Origin: Drechmeria coniospora
Taxonomy: Eukaryota > Ascomycota > Sordariomycetes > Hypocreales > Ophiocordycipitaceae
Length of the DNA stretch: 64,000 nucleotides
NCBI RefSeq assembly: GCF_001625195.1
Contig: NC_054390.1
Location: forward strand, 5,491,222 to 5,555,221
Reading direction: 5' to 3'
The number at the start of each line of letters is the position of its first letter. Position 1 is the first letter of the stretch. Positions 1-11,647 of the stretch are shown piece by piece. The notes beneath the pieces are model-generated. The model did no database searches, had not been told where the DNA came from, and saw only the letters and a program-made list of their open reading frames with translations. The translations under genes and the position numbers were made by a program.

Positions 1-607
1 AGTACGATAAATGAGAAAGAAATTGGCAAGATAATTATTGGCTCATATATGAGGGTAAAGGAAGGCGTGTCAACTGTTCCTTGCGTCAAGAAATAGTACT
101 ACTTTCAGGTCGTAGTCGGTTGAGTGCATCTGGATCTCGTCTTGTATTAACACAAGGCGGCTGATATTGCTCAAGCCAGCACGTTATTGGTACTGGTGTT
201 CATTATTACTGGTGTCATGGCTGGTCTGCTGTGGCAATCCAGGCAGCTACCTAGTACCTTTGTACTAGCAATCAAGTGCTAAGGTACTAAAGTACTCCGT
301 GCTCCGCACTAATAATACCCTTAGTAGGCACCCGTTGCGTGCCTGTGGAGCCCCGTCTCAGGAACCGACGCTTGAAGGGACTTGTCCTCGCCTGGCCAAG
401 AGTGACATGTCGGTGCCGCAGTAATTAAACAGCAGCTCGAATATGTACCCTGTCCCCTCCCTCCTCAGACCAACCCAAGGTCGGCTGTACCTCTCGAGCA
501 AGCTTCCGCTTGCCAACCTACCCGCTGCCCTTTTTCGTATACACTTGATAGACACGAGCTTTTGATAGACTTGATTGTCATCGTTGTCTCGAACTCGGGT
601 CCCAAAT
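1..607. other. Upstream region, no gene seen
   Basis: No coding region is recognisable. It contains a small cluster of the window's dispersed GTAC-type sequence (TACTCCGTGCTCCGCAC from about 293) and a stretch of ordinary sequence that probably includes the promoter and 5' leader of the hydrolase gene starting at 608. Confidence 0.5.
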
Positions 608-2104
608 ATGGCATTCCTTCCGCAGCAGCTGCTGTGGATTTCCGTTGGACTCGTCACCGCCCCCTTTGCCTTCTACAGCGTTTTCCTTGGCTTGCTGGCG
701 ACACCCTTTGGTCAAAGACAGTACGTATGGCGAGCGGTGCGCCCATGGTCTGGTGTACCTGGCCGTTGACAGAGTCGGGAACGGTAGTGCACTCTACGCT
801 CACAAGATCAACACTCTGCTGTGGTCAGACGTGAATCATCCCGAGGCATGGGGTTTCGCGAGTAGGTTGAAAGAACCGGTTTTCATCCTTTGTCAACGAC
901 TCTGATGGAATATGGCAGCCAACCAAGTCACGCCGTTCAACCTAAATACGCCTGACGGGGAAAGACTCTACAGCTGGCACATCTTGCCACTGCCCCTGTA
1001 CCTGAGGAATGAGGCAGCACTCGCAACCCAGCTCACAGGACCCTCCTCTACGTTCACCGACACGGAGTCATTCAAGCTGTTGAAGGAAGACCCCGAGGCT
1101 AGATTGGTTCTTTACTGTATGCCAGGACACACGCCTTACCGGACGTGTTCTTCAAGCTGACAAACATCTGATAGTTCACGGGGTACGCCACATGATCCAG
1201 AACCCTTCCTCAACTGGACGATGGCAATGTCACCATTCACTGCTTACGTCTATTTTCGGGAGGGGCAGAATGCAGGTCATATCGCGCAAGCCTATAGGCC
1301 CTACATATATCACGCATTGACCGACACGTCATCCTACCATGTCGTGGCAATCGACTATCGAGGCTTTGGCCACTCGACCGGCGTCCCGAGTGAGGAGGGA
1401 CTATTAACGGACGCATCGACGCTTGTTGAGTGGGCCGTGAAAGTGGCCGGTATCCCATCAAGTCGTATTGTGCTCCTTGGGCACAGCCTTGGCACCGCCG
1501 TCGTCAGCGGTGTCGCCGAGAGGTATGCTCTCAAGGGGGTCGAGTTTGCCGGCATCGTCCTCGTCGCGGGCTTCGGCGATCTCGTGTCCATGCTAACCGG
1601 ATACCGCATCGGCGGAATCATCCCTATTCTGGGACCGTTTGCGTCATCGTCGACCTTTCTGCGCATACTCGACAGCCTCGTCACGGACAAGTGGCATTCA
1701 GCGAATCGGCTTGCCAACCTTGTGCGACACACAAAAAATAGACTGCGCCTCAACCTTGTTCATGCCAGAGATGACCGAGATATTCCGTGGACCGAGGACA
1801 ACAAGCTTTTTCGAGCTGCGACGAATGAAACAGCGGGTACGGGTACGCTAGATGACGGCGAATTTGCCGCATGGAAAGAGCAGAGAACCGTCCACAAGGG
1901 CGCCGGTGCATTCGTCACGACGTGGCAGTCAGAGCGAGGTATAATTATTCGACAAGAATTATGCGCGCATGGAGGTGGGCATCTACTCTGGTGGCATCTC
2001 TCCCATTGATGGACCGTATCCTGACAATGACATAAACAGGCCACGATCCCATCGTTGCATCTGCGCCAGTCTCGCTTGCCATCATGAGATCCTTCGAACT
2101 TTGA
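608..2104 (+). CDS. ABHD12-like alpha/beta serine hydrolase with an 8-nt microexon
   Basis: I reconstruct six exons: 608-720, 788-861, 919-1116, 1175-1182, 1269-1974 and 2040-2104, giving 387 residues. The N-terminus (MAFLPQQLLW...) carries a hydrophobic segment at about residues 5-30, so a membrane-anchored protein is likely. The fold is clear from the oxyanion motif FHGNAGH (about 129-135), IDYRGFGHS, the nucleophile elbow GHSLG (Ser about 204), an acid candidate in HARDDRDIPW (about 297-305) and a late histidine in HGGHD (about 368). Family knowledge: ABHD12-type enzymes hydrolyse lysophospholipids or monoacylglycerols. The substrate here is an inference. Exon 4 is only 8 bases. Joining exon 3 directly to exon 5 gives an immediate stop, while including it restores frame and motif. 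Introns of 58 and 86 bases flank it, with CTGAC and CTTAC branch-like sequences. The last intron (1975-2039) restores the catalytic histidine. Confidence 0.85.
1175..1182 (+). other. Predicted 8-nt microexon
   Basis: The eight bases TTCACGGG lie between a TAG acceptor (ending 1174) and a GTACGC donor (starting 1183). They supply two bases of a Phe codon plus His-Gly, the first residues of the hydrolase oxyanion-hole motif. Confidence 0.7.
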
Positions 2105-2834
2105 GGGGCCGCACAAGCACGCTTAACGTCAGATCACTAATGGCGCTTCGTATCATGTCCATACGATCGATCGTACGTAGTAATGCGGCATTAGAAAAAT
2201 TGGGGCATCAGCACCTTTCTCCTATGCCACAGCCCATTCTTGTTGCCACTCCTTGCTGCTCTTATATGCACTACGATGCTCCAGGATTCTGACATGTTCT
2301 AGATGCCCAGAGGGTGCTGGGAAACTGCTCCGGTGGCTGCCATCGATTTGCCGGCCTGCTTCCAGCTGCAGTATGCTAACGCCGCCCGATTCCGTGCAAC
2401 GGAGACAATGACCTCCCTACGTAATAATGCAGGTCTGATGTCTGCATCAAGCTCAAGCAATTTCCTCATCATTACGAAACGCTGGAAATCAATTGCCTCT
2501 TCGTAACCGGCAATCCGGCTTTCGTGCATTAGGTGTGTCGATACATACGTAGAGTGAGTTTGTGTTACAGTCAGTAATACAAGGTAAGTATGCGAGTACT
2601 CTACTCCGCACTGTACTATAAGTACGGAAGTTAAGTAGGTGTAATAATATTATATCCTTAGTCGGTGCTATCCTCAGCTGGAAACCCCGCAGCACTGGAC
2701 CGACCAACCATCTCAACCCCACCACCACCACCACGACTCGCACCCGCACTCGCACTCGCACAACATCGTGCCAAGCTCCAAAGCCCCGGCTGTCGAATTC
2801 TAGCGCCTTGGACTGACTGAGTTGAAACTTCCAC
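2105..2834. other. Intergenic, promoter of NMT1
   Basis: No gene is recognised in these 730 bases. Near the right end lie simple runs, an ACC run at about 2719-2733 and a GCACTC/GCACCC run at about 2738-2762, just upstream of the N-myristoyltransferase start. They probably belong to the promoter or 5' leader. Confidence 0.5.
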
Positions 2835-4646
2835 ATGCCACCACGAGCCGCTGCTCCCAAAATGCCCACTGAGGAGTCCAAGCCCGTCGAGCCCGTCGAG
2901 CCCGTCGCCGACAATGCGGATGGCAAGCAAGCCGAGGCCGAATCTGACGATGGAGCCGTTGACGATGGCGCCGTTGGCGATTCCGCACCCACCGGCGGCA
3001 AGAAGAAGAAGAAGTCGAAGCGAAGCAAGGCCAAGGCCCTCCTGACGACTCACTCAACCGAACAAGAGTCGGAGATAAAAAAAGCCCTCGGCGGGCTCAC
3101 ACCAGACGAGATGAAGGAGCTGCTCGCCCTCAATCCCAGCCTGCGTCAGGAGCTTTCGCAAGCACCCGGGAGCGACGATCCGACATCCGAGCAGACGGCC
3201 AACCTCCTCAGGAACATGAACCTGCAGGACATCATGACAGGCTTGGCCGCCTCCGGCAAGAACGCCAAGGACATGGGAGCCTACAAGTTCTGGCAGACCC
3301 AGCCTGTGCCCAAGTTTGGCGACGAGGGAAAGATTGTCGATGAAGGCCCCGTCAGGGTCCAGACGATCGAGGAGGTCGACAAGGAGCCGCAACCGCTCGT
3401 TGCTGGCTTTGACTGGGTGACGGTAGATCTCACCAGTGACGAGGAGATGAAGGAGGTCTACGAGCTGCTGAACGGCCACTACGTCGAGGACGACGAAGCC
3501 ATGTTCCGGTTTAACTACTCGCCCGAGATCCTCCGATGGTACGCTCATCTATCCACCGATCCCATCCCATCCTGTGCCGCGATGACTAATGTCGCTGACT
3601 TCATACAGGGCCATGATGGCACCCGGCTGGCACAGACGGTACCATGTCGGTGTTCGCGCCACACAGTCCCGCAAGCTCGTTGCCTTCATCTCCGCCATTC
3701 CCTGCAGGCTGCGTGTGCGAGAAAAGTTCATCATGTGTTCTGAAGTCAACTTTCTCTGCATCCACAAGAAGTTGCGTGGCAAGCGCCTAGCACCCGTGCT
3801 CATCAAGGAGATCACACGCATCAGCAACCTCAACGGCGTCTGGCAGGGGCTCTTCACTGCCGGCATCGTCCTTCCCAAACCCGTCAGCACCTGTCGTTAC
3901 TTCCATCGCTCCATAAACTGGCAGAAGCTCAACGAGTGCGGCTTCAGCCCGCTGCCGGCCGGTAGCAAACCGCAGTACCAGATCCGCAAGTATGCGCTAC
4001 CGGAGAACACGGCGACCAAGGGCTTGCGCCCCATGAAGGAGGCCGACACCCCGGCCGTCCAGAGCTTGATGAAGCGCTATCTCAGCCGTTTCGACATGGC
4101 CCCCGACTTCTCGGAGGAGGAGCTGAGGCATTGGCTCATCCCCAAGCCGAAGGTCGAGCAGGTCATCTGGTCATATGTTGTCGAGGTACGCTGGCTGACC
4201 ACCCCTAACATCCCCACGCCTTCCATCATGCTGACGCCAAGTAGGACGGCAACAAAAATATTACCGACTTCTTTTCCTTCTTCTGCGTCGAGTCCTCCGT
4301 CATCAACAACCCCAAGCACGACGTCATTCGCGTCGCCTACCTCTTCTACTACGCCTCCGAGACGGCCCTCACTGAGCCATTCGACCGGGCCGCCCTCAAG
4401 ACCCGCCTCAACAGCCTCATCAACGATGCCCTCATCCTGGCTAAGAAGGCCAAGCTGGACGTATTTAACGCACTCTCGCTTATGGATAACGCCCTGTTCC
4501 TCGAGCAACAAAAGTTTGGCGGAGGTGACGGCCAGCTGCACTACTACTTGTTCAACTACAAGATGAACCATATCGGGGGCGGCGTAGACAAGAAAAACCA
4601 GCTGGACGAAGCGAGGCTTAGCGGCATTGGGTTGGTGATGCCTTGA
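2835..4646 (+). CDS. NMT1: Glycylpeptide N-tetradecanoyltransferase (N-myristoyltransferase)
   Basis: This cytosolic enzyme transfers myristate from myristoyl-CoA to the N-terminal glycine of target proteins. Three exons (2835-3538, 3609-4185, 4245-4646) give 560 residues. The first about 70 residues are acidic and then lysine-rich ([12 protein letters not shown] at about 54-65), as in other NMTs where this region associates with ribosomes. Then comes the family core: [11 protein letters not shown], the segment [18 protein letters not shown] across intron 1, [31 protein letters not shown] sequence in the acyl-CoA binding region, and [12 protein letters not shown] after intron 2. The protein ends in GIGLVMP. 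In the family the terminal carboxylate takes part in catalysis, so a free C-terminus at the usual place is expected. A second in-frame ATG ten codons in (2862) is an alternative start. It is probably essential, as in yeast. Confidence 0.95.
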
Positions 4647-5541
4647 CGCGAACATGAGGCATTCAATTTCCTTGTTGATCATAGCTCTCATGACGAACGA
4701 CACGAGCTTCAATTAGACGTGGCATCGCATCTTGGACTTGCCTCAGCACTCGGGTTGCGATCCGCGTTGTTCATTGATCACCAATATACCAACCCCGCAA
4801 TTACCCAGTAAATCCAGCTGGGCGTGCTGGCTGCACATGCCCGTCTTGTTTTCCGCGACGCACCTGGACTGATGGATGTGAGGAACAGGCTGTGAAGTCG
4901 CCCCGTTTCGCAAGTGGCCTGTCATGACGTAAATCAACGCAGACTGTCAATTTGACTCTCATAAGTAGAAACCGTCACTGTTGCGCGCTCTAGGCATTCC
5001 ATCACAAATGATATCCTCATCAAGGGAACATCGGCCAGCTCATGGCCGACAGCTACTTATCTCGCTGGCACCAGCTCACATCAGCCTTCACCGATGTCGT
5101 CAATACTGCCACCTCCTGCTTCAAGGCACCAAATCCTGACATGTCGACGCTGCAAGATCACGTCGGGCGTATCGCACATCCCAGGAAAAGCTCCCGGCTC
5201 GATCCCAAGAGTGACTGTCGTTGGATGCGGTCGACATCCACTATTAAGTTGTCATGGGCAGGCAGTGAGGACGCCCATCGGCAGAAGCAGTCCCTGAACC
5301 TTGGCGTTGCCTTGCATGCCAAGTCGTCAACCCTTCGCCGGATAATCCTCATTGTATTGTCTGGCACGGGGCCACACAGTAGATGCATCACCGTTGTTTC
5401 CTTTCTCGAGCGCAAAAAATCTTGTTGTACGAATGTGTTACATGTGTTAAACCTGAAATGACCAACTCCTTTTGTCCGAGTCGTGTGCTCGTAAAGTTTC
5501 CAAGGGTAAGTAGCTTCGGATCACGCTGTCGACAGAACAGC
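4647..5541. other. Convergent intergenic region, no gene supported
   Basis: This lies between the 3' ends of NMT1 (+) and the GDP-mannose transporter (-). A 139-codon open frame at 5042-5461 has no recognisable domain and lies among normal-composition sequence. I do not call it a gene. Both 3' untranslated regions are expected here. Confidence 0.5.
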
Positions 5542-6870
5542 CTAATTTGAGGCGTCCTTCTCGCTCCGGGCACTGGCGCTCATCGGCGGCTGATTTGTCG
5601 TCGGCAGCGTCGGTCCAGACTGCTTCGACTTGTTGTTCTTGGCGAGGGTGTAAAGAAGGCCGCTGATGAAGCCGAGGAAGATGGCACTGACACTGCCGAA
5701 AGTGACGGGATCGGCGAAGAAGACGAGGCCGGCAATGGCCATGGGGAGCTTGTTCAGAGCTCCGGCCATGGCGTAGGTGGTGGAAGAGGTGGCGCGGATG
5801 CACCAGGCGGTGGAGTATGAGATGAAGATGGCGCCCATGCCGGAGTAGATCATTCCGATCATGAGGCTTTGCCGCGACTCGACGGGGAAGTTCCGAAGCA
5901 AGTTCGCCGACGACCAGTCTTCGATGATGAAGGACCCGCACAGCAAGACGGGAATTGTGAGGACGTTGTTGTAAAACATGACTAGATGGGTAAGTCAACA
6001 ATGGAGTCGACGAGCAGGCATGACAGGAGAGTTGGACTCACCATCCCAGTTCTTGAAGTTGGTGACCTTGATGGCCTTGCGCATGCTCAGCACATACATG
6101 GCGGCGCAGAATACGTTAAGCAGCATCCAGGCGTAACCAGCGTTCAGGGTCGAGACAGTAGCACCGTTTGAGCTGACGCCCTGGGCGTTGCTAAAGTCCG
6201 ACCAGGCGGCGACAACGGAGCTGAGGACCATGAGAGCAAACGAAACGAGACTGAGGGCGCTAACGCTGCCCCCAAACCAGAGAACCTCTCCGTAGGCGAT
6301 GACGATGATGGTCAAGTTTTTGAAGATGGTGTAGACGGGCACAGATAGGAACTGGAGGGCCTTGTTGCCAGTAAAAATCATGCCGACCAAGAGGAGGGCG
6401 ATGGGAAACCCTGGGAGGGTTAATCGATGCGAGAAGACTGGGTGGGAAATGAACACATACATTTCTTGGCCCTCTGAGAGTCAAAGGCGTCGAGGTCTCT
6501 AATCAGGCCCATATGTTTCCCAGCAAGGATAGCGGTTGTGCTGACAATATGCTGGAGAAAAAATGAGCGCCGTTTGGCCGCGATGTGCCGAAACGCAACT
6601 TACTTGAATGGCTAGATAGAGCAAGTGAAGGTTCCACTTGTTGCCCGAGACGACATACTTGTTGACGAGGGTCATGCTGATGGAGGAGAGGCAGTAGGCG
6701 AGGACGGAGACGCCACCGCTGCTCTCGATGGACTTGAGAAAGGATTGGCCCGGCATGTTGCTTGACCTCCGCGAGGTAGTCTTGGGGATGAAATGGCCCT
6801 TCTCGGACTCGTCCATGACACCGGAGTCGGGGAGTCGGACGACGAAGTCGTCGCTCTTCTTGTCCGCCAT
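5542..6870 (-). CDS. VRG4: Golgi GDP-mannose transporter
   Basis: This nucleotide-sugar antiporter brings GDP-mannose into the Golgi lumen for mannosylation of proteins and lipids. On the minus strand the exons are 6870-6604, 6551-6461, 6410-6042 and 5981-5542, giving 388 residues. The start ATG at 6870 begins [10 protein letters not shown] hydrophilic N-terminus of about 50 residues is followed by about ten hydrophobic segments. The family signatures are present: FYNN at about 245-248 and GALNK at about 316-320, the GDP-mannose recognition motif known from yeast Vrg4. The C-terminal tail is hydrophilic ([13 protein letters not shown]...). The segments [12 protein letters not shown] and NWDVMFYNN form only across the introns, which supports the splice sites. 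It is divergently transcribed from the glutaminyl cyclase gene across a 2-kb repeat-rich spacer. Confidence 0.95.
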
Positions 6871-8895
6871 GGTGCTAAAGGAAGTTGAGTAGTGGTGCAA
6901 CGAATGATGGGTGCATTCGCCGGGTGCGTAGCGGATGGCGGATAGGTGAAGGCTGATGAAGAGAATGAGAGAGGCACGGTCGCGATGAACACGTTGAGCC
7001 AACGCACTAATATGTGATGAAGAGCTTGCCTAGCCACGAAAAAGGGAGGGTCACTATGAACGTGGTTGGAACGAAAGGCCCGCATAGCCACAATTCAGGG
7101 ATAATTACTGGGTGACAGGCTATCAGTAGCCACAGCATCCACAGTGCGACTGGCGAACCCGCAGGATAAGACACAGTACGCGTAGCCAAGGTGCCAAAGA
7201 CACGCGTACTAATTATTACCACCACTACTCCGGTCGGAGTACAAGTACCAAGCATTCACAAATGCAAGTACTCTGTACACGTACATGTACTTAAGTACTC
7301 CGTACTAGCACTCACTTCACTTGTAAAATCACAAGCAAGCACATGCTTGTAGGCACTTATACATGTACATCTTTGTATGTACGAAGTACTAGGTAAAATA
7401 CTCCTGCCTCGTCACTTCCGGATTTTTACAGCAGATCATCAAGGTTAGTACCCGGCCCAGGCGTTTGTCAAATATACAGTGCAACTTATTGTGCCAACGT
7501 TGGAGGGGAAAACCAGGAGATGAACTTGCTACCATGTACCTCAGCACTACCAGACAACTACTACCAATAGTATCTGCAAGGTAACAAATACGTACTTACA
7601 AGTACGGAAATATTGGTAATTAAGAGGTACCCTGCCGAATTTGATCTACAGTACAGGTGCATGGCGACAACTAAATCAGTAGCTGGCACGCAACAAGTAA
7701 ACTCATTGATTACAACCATGGCAGTAGCAATAGCGTTACCTAGGTGTAGATGGGTACCTGGTACTCATTGGGCGTGCTTTACGCGTCCTTGCGTATGATG
7801 ATGCCCTCCTCGGTACTTGTACGGAGTGCGGAGTATGGGTAATACTACTGGGGGAACCAAATCGCCAGATATAGGCCCGTTGCAAGGTCGCGAGAGTTGG
7901 ACGTTGCTCATCATGGAGGAACAAGCTTATCCGGGGATCATCCCACCATGAACAGTACATGAATACATGGCTACAGACATTGTGACGGAATCATCACCGC
8001 CGTACGTACAACTGCTATGTCTCCTTGGGTGTACTCCGTAAGTACTTACAAGTAATTACTTGTATTATCCGTATTTCTGCATCATACTTGATATTAATAT
8101 TACTGTACTTGACACTCCTGAGTGGTGCTGGAGCGGTAATCCTTCCATAAAGGCGAATGAACCCTCGATTCTAAGTACAGTATGGGCCGGCGCCACATGT
8201 CCCTGGGCCCACTTAAAGACTCCGTTTTTTTTTTCGAACATCTCTCCCTACCTACTTACATAAGTAAGTACTTACTTACGGCTACAACGGAGCAAGTAAT
8301 ATTCTTACATCTCCTTTGTACAACTACATGCAAATACAAGTAGCTACATGTAGTTGTACGTGTTCTCCATACATGCACAAGTACAGCATTTACACGAAAG
8401 TGTACTGTAATGTAGACCTAGCTACTGCAGGTACTTGGGTACCTCACTGTAATCTGCCTCCTGGCGCGGCTCGTAAGTACATGCACTGTACTTGCACAGT
8501 ACAAGTTCTCCGTATACAATACTTATATGCACACGCATAAGTACTTCAAATGTACGTAAGTATGTACTTGCTTACCATGTATATTGTACACTTACTGAGT
8601 ACTTAAGTACATGGGTGTACATGTGTATGTGCGGAGTAATACATGTCATGTACAGTTGTAGTACAGTACAGTACAGTACACCTACTTAATTGTACTGTAC
8701 TCCGAACTCCGTGCTGCTCCGTACTTGTACGCCATAGTCAGGAGCTACACTGTATTGTCGATGCCTCGGGCGAGCGTGTCTTCACCGATCAACTTTCCCC
8801 GTTCAGCCTGCGATTGAGCCGTCTTCCCTTCTCAGCTGGCGTCAACTCGCGCCGCGCAACGTCATGCGCGTATATTCTCCACGACAGAAATCCCA
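6871..8895. other. Divergent 2-kb spacer rich in GTAC-type short repeats
   Basis: This separates the GDP-mannose transporter (-) from the glutaminyl cyclase (+). From about 7.2 to 8.75 kb it is AT-richer and filled with GTAC-containing words (GTAC, TACTTGTAC, ACATGTAC) and the 11-mer GTACTCCGTAC (7295-7305), plus a GTACA tandem at 8661-8680. No coding region is recognisable. The outer few hundred bases next to each start codon look like ordinary promoter sequence. Confidence 0.6.
8661..8680. repeat. GTACA x4 tandem
   Basis: Four exact copies of the pentamer GTACA lie within the repeat-rich spacer. Confidence 0.9.
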
Positions 8896-10102
8896 ATGAG
8901 AATGCCGCTGCGCAGCTCTTCCCTCCCGTTGTTAGCAGCGCTGCTATTGCTCGTCTGCGGCACGCTCGCCGTCACGACGCTCGACGATGATGACTTGCGC
9001 AACATCCCTTCCCCAGGGGGCGACTTGGACTATCGCAACGGCACCCTTCTCGCTCCGATTCTGATCCCCCGGGTGCCGGGATCCGAGGGCTCCCGCAAGG
9101 CGCAGCGGCACTTTGTAGACTTCTTCAAGACGAAGCTCCCCAACTGGGAGCTGGAATGGCAAAACTCAACGTCGAAGACGCCCGCGACCGGCAACCGAGA
9201 CGTTCCTTTCTCCAACCTCATCTTCCGCCGCGACCCCCCCGGTGCGCCGATTGGCGATATATCGAGGCTCACGCTGGTCGCCCACTACGACAGCAAGTAC
9301 GAGCCAACCGGCTTCCTCGGCGCCATCGACAGCGCCGCGCCATGCGCCATGCTACTGCACGTGGCAAGAAGCATCGAGGATGCCCTCAAGGCCAAGTGGG
9401 ATTCTGATGGGGGGTACGACGCGATGGATGGCGCCAATGGCGTGCAGATCATCTTGCTCGATGGCGAGGAGGCATTCGTCAGCTGGACAGATGACGACTC
9501 CCTGTACGGGGCAAGGTAAGGACAGCCATCAGGCCGCGGCGGGTGCTCTCTCTTACCTTTTCAACAGGTCGTTGGCCGCCGAATGGGAATCGCAGGCCTA
9601 CCCGCCCAAGTCCACTCACAAGACACCCCTCCATTCGATCGACCTCTTCGTCTTGCTGGACCTCCTCGGCTCGACAAATCCTCGCGTTCCCTCATACTTC
9701 CTGACGACCCACTGGGCCTACAAGAACATGGCGGGCATCGAGAAGCGCATGAGGGCTCTAGGTCTCCTCGAGAGCAAATCGGATAAGCCCTTCCTTCCGG
9801 AGATGGAGAAGGCCCATGAAGCTTTCAGCGGATGGATGTCCATTTCCGACGACCACGTGCCCTTCATAAAGCGTGGTGTCAATGTGCTACACATCATCCC
9901 GTCGCCCTTTCCAGATGTCTGGCACAAGATGGAGGACAACGGTGAGAATCTCGATGGCCCGACAACAAAAGACTGGGCTAAAATTGTCACCGCCTTCACG
10001 GCCGAGTGGCTAGATTTGAAGGGGCACATGCCTAAGAAGGTGGTCACCGGAGAGAAGAGTAGCGTGTCTAGGAGTGTCACGAGCATGAAAACGGAGCTGT
10101 AG
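8896..10102 (+). CDS. Secretory glutaminyl-peptide cyclotransferase (M28-type glutaminyl cyclase)
   Basis: The enzyme converts N-terminal glutamine to pyroglutamate. Two exons (8896-9515 and 9568-10102, 52-base intron) give 384 residues. An N-terminal signal peptide is evident (hydrophobic core at about residues 10-26). Zinc ligands and catalytic residues of the family are visible: HYDSK (130-134), Asp145 in AIDSAAP, Glu191-Glu192 in LDGEEAF, the segment DDHVPF (301-306) and His326 in FPDVWHKMEDNGENLD, which closely resembles the animal enzyme. The intron lies between the SLYGAR and SLAAEW segments. Compared with generic M28 aminopeptidases, the VWH and NGENLD context points to cyclase rather than peptidase activity. 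The last four residues are KTEL, similar to but not identical with ER-retrieval signals. Confidence 0.9.
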
Positions 10103-10595
10103 CGAGCTTTTGCCTTTTTCATTATTACCTTTCATGGCTGGTGAAACAATCCGTAGAAACGGCGGTTGTTCTCGGGTGCACGAGATGTACTTTAAGTGAA
10201 TACTGCTGCCGCCTACCTAATAACGTGCAAATTTATCCGACCTCCATGCCATCCCAATATCCAACGTAGGTGGTGCTGGGAATCCGACGGATGAAGCTCG
10301 TGAATTTTTTTTACACCGCATTGCAGACGGTGTCATTCTGGTAATTACCGTCGAACGCACGGTTCGGTTTCGGCATTCCGACGCCGGTCATGACCTGAAG
10401 CTCCAGGGGTCCGACCGCTACTGTGCCACTAGGCAATACGGCGCACCGTACGGAGTACAGCATTGCAGACGCCAGCCAGCCAATCAATGGCCGCGTGCCA
10501 TAACCACGTATCCCTCACAACGTCAAGTAGGAATTCGTAGCTCCAAGCTGTCCTCTGCAGCCCCAACGCCAACATTCAGCACCCCATCCCTCACG
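10103..10595. other. Intergenic, promoter of SWP1
   Basis: No gene is seen. It holds one copy of the dispersed 11-mer GTACGGAGTAC (10448-10458) within otherwise ordinary sequence between two co-oriented genes. Confidence 0.6.
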
Positions 10596-11647
10596 ATGCG
10601 CTTCTCGACAGCCTCGACGCTGATTGCCCTCGCGGGTGCAGTACATACCTCTGCGTCATGGAGCTTCTCGGACGGAACGGTCACCTTGACTTCCAAAAAG
10701 GCTGACGACGTGACTGAGACGTAAGCACTTGAGCTCACCTGCGCGGTTGACGAGACTTGAATTGTCGCCTTTCTCGTGGTAAATTGCTAATCAAGCTTCG
10801 CCGCAGGTTTTCCGATACCGAGCAAGTACGTGACCCATTGAGACTGGGCGACCGCGATATCCTCAAGGTATCCTTGACGACGAAAGTCGGCACCACGGCC
10901 AAGCGGCCTCACCAAGCATTCCTCATCCTCAAAGAGTCTTCTGGCCTCGAGGCACCTTTCCCGTTCACCATGAAGGAGTCGGGGGAAGGCAAAGTCCAGT
11001 TTGTACGTCTGCTCAACGAAAGCGCCGTCCACGGGAAGCAGCGGGCTAACAGACACGCAGGGCCAAAAGGACCTCCCTGTCCAGTTTGTCGTGTCGAATT
11101 CAACCCTGAAGGCTTCCATCGTCCTCGGCTCCTCCGGGTCGGACCAAGGATCCTTGACCACGGTTTTCGAAGTGTCCCTGGCACGCGACCCCGCTGCCAT
11201 GTCGCCTACGTACGAAGCACCATTGCGATACGGCCGGCTCCCCGAAATACATCACATCTTCCGGGAAGACCCAAAGAACCCACCGAAGATTGTTTCGTTG
11301 GTCTTCTCGGTCGCAGTACTCGCCACCGTTCCAGCCCTCCTCGTTGGCGTAAGCGATCGAATCCCACAAGTCCCAGAAGAGCGAAAAGAGGTGCTAATCC
11401 GAGGCAGTGGTTCCATCTCGGCGCAAACGTGAATCACCTCCAAAACGCCCTTAATGGCGCTCCAGTCTCTCACATCCTTTTCTTCGCCTCCATCCTAGCC
11501 ATGGAAGGCGTCTTCACCATGTACTACTGCCATTGGAAGCTTTTCCAAACTCTACCCGCCATCGTCCTTGTCACCGCTGTCGCCTTGGAAAGCGGGAAAA
11601 GGGCTCTTGGTGAGGTGCAGCGTCGACGACTGGCAGGCAAGAGATGA
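10596..11647 (+). CDS. SWP1: Oligosaccharyltransferase subunit, ribophorin II/Swp1 family
   Basis: This is a subunit of the ER oligosaccharyltransferase that moves the lipid-linked glycan to asparagine residues. Four exons (10596-10720, 10807-11002, 11061-11348, 11408-11647) give 282 residues, near the length of yeast Swp1. A signal peptide (MRFSTASTLIALAGAVHTSA) precedes a beta-rich lumenal domain, followed by the conserved segment PLRYGRLPEIHHIFREDPKN and three hydrophobic segments (IVSLVFSVAVLATVPALLVG, a second around VSHILFFASILAMEGVFTMYY, a third around TLPAIVLVTAVAL). The tail is basic (RRRLAGKR), cytosolic in this family. All introns keep the frame; WFHLGANVNHL forms only after removal of intron 3. 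Confidence 0.92.

Noticed and set aside
5042..5461. 139-codon open frame between NMT1 and the GDP-mannose transporter
   Set aside because: No signal peptide, domain or splice support; it lies where two 3' untranslated regions should be.
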